Positions 56,872 to 64,000 of a DNA stretch of 64,000 nt are shown one piece after another. Origin of the DNA: Alisma plantago-aquatica. Lineage: Eukaryota > Streptophyta > Magnoliopsida > Alismatales > Alismataceae. The DNA lies in the NCBI GenBank assembly GCA_963693085.1, contig OY856411.1:118643767-118707766 (forward strand), read 5' to 3'. Under the pieces are notes generated by a model that worked only from the letters and a program-made list of their open reading frames with translations, made no database searches and was not told the origin of the DNA. A program made the position numbers and the translations under genes. How positions within the stretch are numbered: the first letter of the stretch is position 1; the number at the start of each line of letters is the position of its first letter.

Positions 56872-59027
56872 AATGAGTGTACACAATCTATTAATCATCT
56901 ATAATTTATGTAATTTTTCTACTGTGAAAAAATTGTTGTTTGTTTGTGCTGCATCAATAATGTGTCTTCCTATTGAATGAAACAAGGAGATTAAGAAAAC
57001 AATATCATAATAACTATTTACTCAGAATAGTACTGTAATAGTATATTGAAAGCAAACGTGGAACTAAATATACTAATAAAATATATCACATAATTAGTCT
57101 TTATCTCGACGAGTTGTATTAGAACAACATGTAACTCAATAAATATTAGGCATTGATTCATTACAAACATATCATAGAAAGAAATCATTAATATACATAA
57201 GTGTTCAAGTTACTATCCAATATATATGAAATTTACTAGGAACCAACAAGATAATGTCTATGAGAATATACCATAGCTACCCCTCTTATAACCTACTATA
57301 TAAACTACAAATGTAAGTAATTCTCTATCATCTCTCTAAACAATTATGTTCTCATAGGGAAAACATAAATGCCTTCTCTATAACCCCACCATTAACATCT
57401 AGATGTCATCTATTAATTATTTAATGTTTGGAAGGGGATCAAAGGAAGATTTCCACTGTTGGAAATGATAGAGGTGGAGCCACATACTAGCATTGGGGCA
57501 CATACCCTGCCTAGGTCTTATTATTTTATGTTAATCAATGAATGATCACTTCATTTATAACTAAAAAATATCTTCAACTTTCTACCTTATATTAGTCTCT
57601 TGAATTTCATATATAAGGTTCCCTAACTTAATTTTACAGATCTATCACTGGAAAAAAAAACAAAACCGAGGACTAAATAAATAAATGTCCAAGTGACCAA
57701 CTCATATACTATCATAAAGCAAGCATGAGAAAATGGAATTGGAAACCCAAAAAGAAAAATAGTGATTTACGTGGTTAGTCAATAAAGTGTTCCATCAAGT
57801 TATACACCATCTAATACTTCCCATACCCTAACATATTATCAAGAGCATATTCATGAACCAATAAGAAATAAAATTATTACTTTTTTGTTTTGAGTACTCA
57901 CTAAAATTGAATAACTGAATTCACTAAAGAAATTCAGAATAACAATATATCATAAATATATTGTTCACTTATTCCTTTTTTGTCTTATTATTATAGATTC
58001 ATTGAACCTATCAAGAATAAGAATTAAGCTAAAAAATGTTAAATAGTTCAACTTATTGAACCACTTCGTTATATGTGTAATGAAATATGAGTGACATTAC
58101 ATCTACCAATATTAGATTTTTTTGTTTGTGATTAGTAATTATATGCAATATGAAAATGATAGATTTGGTCATTTTGAGAACTTGGTAGCTTTGGTACCCT
58201 TTTATATGTTCTTGATTCAATAATATTTGACAGGATTTTTGAATAAGATGACCATGCCACAAGCATATTTGTTTCACTCACAAATTAACTTACATGATAT
58301 AAAATCACAAAATTCAAAATACAATTATAGAAGTTGTTAGAATTCAACATGCTTTATTCTGATGATTTGATTCAAGATGAATATCAATGCTAAATCAATG
58401 GGGTTGATTATATGTTACACAATTATAATAATGACAATCTTGTCGCCATATGTCTTTCACATGAGAGGTTGCTAATATGATTTTCTATAAGTATAGTTTT
58501 TTCCAAAGATATACAAGGGTACAAGTGATGCTTCCAATGCATAGAGATAAAAAATTTGATAAATTTTCCCACTATATCACATTGTAAATATGCTAAAACA
58601 CGCACTTAAAATAAAAATAATGTATACTCATTACAAGATTTCCATTGAATTTCATTATGATAGATAATACAACAACATTTTTTGGAGAATATTAATATGA
58701 AATGTCACAAACAATTATGTGTAATATTAAAGATAAAGGGAAAAAGAAAGACCACATATGCTCACTACACAAAATATTGGTTACATCAAGAATTAATGGA
58801 AGACAACAAGGATCGCATCATTGAAGTCATAGTTTTACAACAATGAAAAAATGTCACTAGTCATTCAATCACATTGTAATAACATAGAGACCATTAGAAG
58901 ATAAACAAAAGATGAAGTGGGGAGTATATTCAGTAATATATCTACTAGACTTACTATTTTCTTTCATTTTTTAGTTAAATTATTGTCATAATCCAATCAA
59001 TATTGTTACTTTTTTTATCTTTAAGTC

Positions 59028-59029
<2 letters not shown>

Positions 59030-59071
<42 letters not shown>
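59030..59071. repeat. (TA)n microsatellite
   Basis: Uninterrupted AT run of about 21 units. Confidence 0.95.
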
Positions 59072-59073
<2 letters not shown>

Positions 59074-59280
59074 AATTTACATGCATCACCCTAAAATAGA
59101 TTTTGATGGTGGATGTTAGCATGGATATGGTCAATAACCCTAGATCTGTGTGTGCATAGTTGTGGTTGTTTATTCCTATTGTTACTCAATATGTGTATAG
59201 AGCCTCTCTCTTCCTGCTAAATGTAAATTAATTCTCTTTTTTCTATATCCCCTCGAATGTAATTTGAGATTTCCCTTTTA

Positions 59281-60300
59281 TAATGTAATAAGAAATATGA
59301 TAATTTTGATTATTTATTACATGAGATGGACATCTGCATAAAGGCGAACCGACTGGCTTGTGAGACAAACCCATCGACTAGAGACTGAGGAAGCCAGACA
59401 ATAGGAGGACGAATGATCAAATGGTGGACCAACCGATTGGCTGGAGGAGTCCAGGCATCGGTTGAACCTGAGACCAGACTACTACTTCAAGAGCCCAACT
59501 GAGTGGCCAAGAGGGGAGATGATCGATTCCAGCGTTGAACAGATCAACCAGGATTGGACCGAGCATGAATCTTCATCAACAATAGGTTGCATACGATGCT
59601 GACCTTCGGTGGTAGTAATTCCTTATGGCTCCAAGTAATTACAATAGTATGGCCATAACCATTTCTTGTGTTTTTTAATTATTTCTTGTTCTCATTTGTG
59701 GTAATGGAATGTATATGATACATACTCAATATGTGGTGATTGGATATGTATATGTATTTATATATAAAATCCCTAAAATACAATATTAATTCTTAGATTC
59801 TTTCCATAAGCAGCACACATGAAAATCTTGATCTACCAAGTGTGGGCACGCCCTAGCATTGTGATTCGTCTATCTCATGGAAGTGTGATGGTAGATATGT
59901 GGGTCTTCCCTACCATACTGCGTATTCTATAGTGCTGTCATATGGGTCAGGCTTAACTAGGTGACCTTAATAGGATTAAGTGCCTAGAAGCATGCATATG
60001 GATTGTGACAAGGATTTGTACACACCATCTATCTAAGAGTTGCATGAGATGCAATTAGTAAACACTTCCTCCCTTAATAATTGGTCCATGAGTACCCGCG
60101 TTGGTTGGGTCTTGACTTAATTGTTTTAGATCTTGGCTCACTAGTAGATTGTATGATGCAATCTTTCAAATTGATGCATGAGGGTTATCAATTTATACAA
60201 AATAGTTGAGCGATAATTAATTAAAGGTCTAGTAAATGTTGTTAACTTATCAAATCAAACAAATAAAAATGTTATAAAAGTTGCAAAATTTCTTTTGTAG
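59281..60300 (+). other. Probable leader of the Angela-like element, resumed
   Basis: Stop-dense sequence lying just upstream of the gag remnant, where the leader of such an element would be. Assignment rests on position only. Confidence 0.35.
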
Positions 60301-63300
60301 ACAAATATGAACACGTTATTATTGTGTCAGTCCTTAAGAAGGACAAAATGAGATAATGTTCCACAACTAGTTAAGGACTTTGAGAAGCGTTCTCATCAAT
60401 GAGTGAAATCTCTATGTCCTTGAAAGACCATAGCCAAAGGAACCCGCTCCAAATGCACCTAAGACTAAATTGGATGCTTACTTTAAGTATGCCAATGATG
60501 TCATAGACATTGAGTTCCTTATTCTTTGTTACATGAACTATGAGTTGCATGAACATCATGATAACATAAAAATTCTCAAGATGGTAACACATCTTATGAA
60601 TCATGTAAAGAGAACAAGGTATAATGTCTCCACAATGTTGTTTGAATGCAAACTGACAAAGGGAGATCCAGTACAGTGACTTGGATTTCTTTTTGGTCAT
60701 GAGTTGCCCACAAATATTATTCTACAATTGTTTTCTAGAATCATATAGTGAGTTTATCAAATGCTTGGCATGTTGATTAATGCCGAAGCAAAGAATGAAG
60801 AAGGACAAATCCGTGATGGTGATCAATGGAAGAGACTCCAAGGGCATAGACAAGGCCAACAAGTGTTATGAGGCTCAAATGAAGTCCAAGTCTTCTGCAC
60901 TCAATATATGGATAAGGGTAAGTGAAAAATGAATCTATCCCTTTCACTTAAAGAATTAAGGAAAGGAAGTGCCACCATAGTCTCCTGTCTGGACATTGGA
61001 AAGGAACTATCCTCTTTATAGAGGATCTCATGAAGAAGATGGAGATAGAGATATCTACTTCAAAACCTAAGAAGAAATAAGATAGAACTATAAGGAGCAA
61101 GAGTTTCTTCCACTACAATTGGAATCTATAATTCGTGGGCACTTAATACAATTACTAAATTTATATTACACACTTTCCATTAATGAAAACATCATGTATC
61201 TTATATGGACAATAATAAATTAATGTTTCATTTTAAAATATGAGAGCTTATATGGCAATGCCCTATGTCTTATAAACTATACTTGATAGTTGTGGAGACA
61301 AATGTGTATGACACATATATTGAATGACTTGATGACCCAAACAAGGAATACCTATAGCATTGTCATCTAGAGAACATAAATGAGAAATGCATTTCTAGAA
61401 TCCAAATGATAGTTATCAAGACTCTTTTAGTCATCAAACAAATAGAGACATGCACATATTATTCATTGTGCAATACGACAAAAGAATTTTCACTAGATGA
61501 TAGTGGGAGAGTGATTGTTCTATTAGGTCTTATATATACTGATGTATAAAACCTTTTAGAATAAATGCTAAAGGTAGTTACTAGTACCTCATTATATTTA
61601 CTAATTCTATTTATTGATATAAAATTTTATTTCGTTAAATACAAGTATGAATATCTTGAAGTGTTGAAGGAGATCATAAATGAAGTGCGTAACTAACTTG
61701 GTAAAAGTATTAAGATACAATGATATGATCAATGTTGAAATATTTTAAACCAAGAGTTTGAGGACCTTTTGGGGAGATCATGATAATGTATCATGATGAA
61801 CTCCACCTTAAACACAATGATAGTGTATCAGTAAGAAGGCATCACACCTTACTAGTCATGGTGAGATTATTAATAAAATCTAGCTAATCTTCCAGTCTCT
61901 TTTGGGCACATGCTTAACACAAAATAATGTACCGTCTAAAATGGTTCATAAAGATACCATATGATACATGGGATGGGAAGTGTCTTGATATGTCTTTTAT
62001 AGTGATTATGGATGAATTCTTATATAAGAAATTAGTTTCCTAAAAGCTTTGTCATCTATAAATAACATAAATGTTATTTTGTAGAATACTACTCTTATCC
62101 CAATCCAACAACAAAGTGTTTGTTAATTAGGAGGGTTGTATTTCTGAAGAGGAACTTAGTTCCAAAAGAATAAGTGGGACTAAAAGTAGAAATCAAAATG
62201 TTCAATACAAATAAGAAAACATTGAACCTCAAGAGGTACGGTAGGAACAAGGATTATCACAAGTTATTGTGGAATCTCAAGTTCCTTATGTAACACACAA
62301 AACTGGTTGTTCTAGTAGAACACATGTCGATTTTGAAATATTGTCATATCTTATAACTAAAAAAGGCAATGAGTTGGTCATATATGATGAGTCAACTATC
62401 TACCTAGAATCTATTGAGGAACTAGAGTCTGATAAATGTCTTAAAGCCATCAGATCCAAGATGAAGTTCATCTACACCAACAAGGCATGGCCTTGGTGGA
62501 TCCAGCTAAAGGGTTAAAACCCATACGGTCCATGTGGGTCATTGAAAGGAGACCAACATTGAAGGGTATATTGGTTGTGAAGAGTTTCAAACAAGTTCAA
62601 GGTCCTGAACATAATGAAGTCTTTCACCAGTTTTCATGGTTAAATCCATCATGAACATGCTTGAGCTTAGTATGAGTATGAGATTTTTCATATGGATGTT
62701 AAAACTACATTCCTTAACTGGAATAATTATGAGGACGTGTATGTGACATGGCCTAAAGGTTTTATAAATCTAATAATGCAAAATAAAGTCTATAAGCTAC
62801 AAAGGTCAATCTGTGAACCGAAGCAAGCATCTCGAAGCTGGAATCTTCTATTTGACAAGACAATCAAAGGGTTTAACTTGAGTTAAAATGAAGATGAAAT
62901 TTGTGATTACAAAATATTTAGTGGGATCATATTTATATTCTGCATAATGATGGAGAATAACGTCCTTATCCTACAAATGTTAAAACCTGGAAAGGAAAGT
63001 ACCTTCTATATGAAGGGTTTAGGTGAAGCATCCAATGTTATAAGAATTGACATCTATAGTGATAGATTTGGAAAGCTTCTTGAACTAAGAAAGAGAACAT
63101 ACATTGGCAAGATGTTGAAGGGTTTGACATGCATGACTCAATGAGAGAAAACATGTCCATGTTCCATGGAGTTAGTCTCTCATGAGCCTAGTGTCCTGGT
63201 TCTTGTATAGAATAGGAACACATGGATAGATGCCATATGCATTTACAATTGGATCCATCTTGAATGCAATGTTATATACCTATCCCATTATCTTGTATGT

Positions 63301-64000
63301 ATTAGACATGCTGAAAGGATATTCGGTTATGTCATGTGTATTGGACATGATGAGAGGGTATATATATGCCTATCTAGCAATCTCGTATGTATTGCATATG
63401 ATGAGAGGGTATATGTCAAATTCTAGTGAGAGTCACTGGACTACCATAAAGAACATCCTTAGGTTCTTGTGAAGCACTAAATGGATTGGTTCCTTAGTTA
63501 TGGTAATAAGGAAGAGTTGGGTGTAAAGGATTACAACAATGCAAGCTTCCAAAATGTCAAGTGGATTAATAATCACACTTTAAATAAGTGTTTGACCTTA
63601 AATGATAACTATAAGATGGAAGGAGTTCCAAGCTACTGATAGTTGTTTATATCTACAATAGTAGTTGAGTATCTCTATGTTATGAGAATATTAGAGGATA
63701 CTATATGGATAAATAATTTCATATGCGTGAACTTGTGTGAGGTTCCAACCATTGAGGACATAGTAGAAATATTTGACAACAATGGAACTACTGGTTAGGT
63801 TGAGAATCTAAGATAGCATACCACAACACCTCCAACTCATATGAGATTTTTTACAACAAAGAGATGTGAAACTTGGAGGTATATAGAGTTGAATAAAATG
63901 TTTCTAAATCTGCTATAAAAGCACTTGCGCAATAGAGACATGACAGACATGATAAGATCACTTGGACTAAGATGTGTGGGTGATTGGCTTTAAGCGCAAG
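60301..64000 (+). pseudogene. Angela/BARE-like gag-pol remnant, runs off the window
   Basis: Gag: LDAYFKYANDVIDIEF-like block at about 60467-60520 and the following helix-rich segment to 60679. The INT-to-RT linker is readable near 62150 (VVFLKRNLVPKE). RT: MDVKTTFLNWNNYEDVYV from 62692 and SICEPKQASRSWN near 62808. After a lost YVDD region, GLGEASNVIRIDIYSDRFGK lies near 63022 and the start of the RNase H side (PYAFTIGSILNAML) near 63233. Frames shift and stops are common. The family matches that expected for the LTR at 40816-42858, so the two are probably one element separated by about 17 kb of later insertions. No functional product. Confidence 0.7.
63290..63425 (+). repeat. Threefold micro-duplication inside the Angela-like pol remnant
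   Basis: Three imperfect copies of a segment like TGTATTAGACATGATGAGAGGGTAT (near 63296, 63336 and 63388). They expand one short pol segment into three in the same frame. Confidence 0.75.

Larger units (their letters stand above)
55383..59280. other. Unassigned AT-rich region, no gene recognised
   Basis: About 3.9 kb with stops in all frames and no motif I recognise. It contains a GAT microsatellite (56801-56871) and a TA run (59030-59071). The 96-codon frame at 56690-56980 owes its Asp run to the GAT repeat. Confidence 0.6.

Noticed and set aside
56690..56980. A 96-codon frame with a long Asp run that resembles an acidic protein.
   Set aside because: The acidic run comes from a GAT microsatellite in otherwise stop-rich intergenic DNA.

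Overview
The window is plant nuclear DNA, AT-rich, and made almost wholly of nested retrotransposons. I found no host protein-coding gene, rRNA, tRNA or CRISPR array. The plant assignment rests on Ty1/copia and Ty3/gypsy elements primed by initiator tRNA-Met (TGGTATCAGAGC-type primer sites), plant-type LINEs with DUF4283 and zf-RVT domains, and a Sirevirus-type copia family. I cannot name the species.

Layout. (1) 1-37637 is an old minus-strand Ty3-like LTR element. Its 3' LTR runs from before the window to 11302, its gutted interior is 11303-15477, and its 5' LTR is 15478-37637. The two LTRs differ by roughly 15% in the stretch compared by eye. (2) Its left LTR holds a reverse-oriented LTR-like block (1053-9704). 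That block contains a decayed plus-strand LINE (about 1757-6436), and the LINE contains a SINE-like insertion (5647-5845, 8-bp target-site duplication). (3) Its right LTR holds a second Ty3 element on the plus strand (16958-36007, TSD caaca) with 3.1-kb LTRs and a degenerate interior of about 4.4 kb. (4) Inside that interior sits Sirevirus-like copy 1 (22616-31090, minus, TSD atgct) with open gag and pol. (5) 37638-40815 is a dead copia element of another lineage. (6) 40816-42858 is the 5' LTR of an Angela/BARE-like copia element. Its decayed gag-pol probably resumes near 60.3 kb and runs off the window. (7) 45752-55372 is a 5'-truncated LINE tail with a 10-bp TSD, split by Sirevirus-like copy 2 (46011-54467, TSD ataat), the youngest element here. 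(8) 42872-45741 and 55383-59280 are AT-rich and unassigned.

The strongest biology is in the two Sirevirus-like copies. Each LTR has four long palindromes (TCGGTCGA, 7-9 nt spacer, TCGACCGA) upstream of the TATA box. A second cluster of five, all with 7-nt spacers, fills the gap between gag and pol. U3 palindromes and repeated polypurine tracts are known Sirevirus traits; this core and the gag-pol cluster deserve a closer look. In copy 2, gag and pol share a frame but are separated by four in-frame stops, and a small stem-loop follows the gag stop in both copies. Pol is therefore unlikely to be made by simple readthrough.

Boundaries come from matching LTR ends, TSDs, primer sites and polypurine tracts read by eye. 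Divergence figures are hand estimates from partial alignment.
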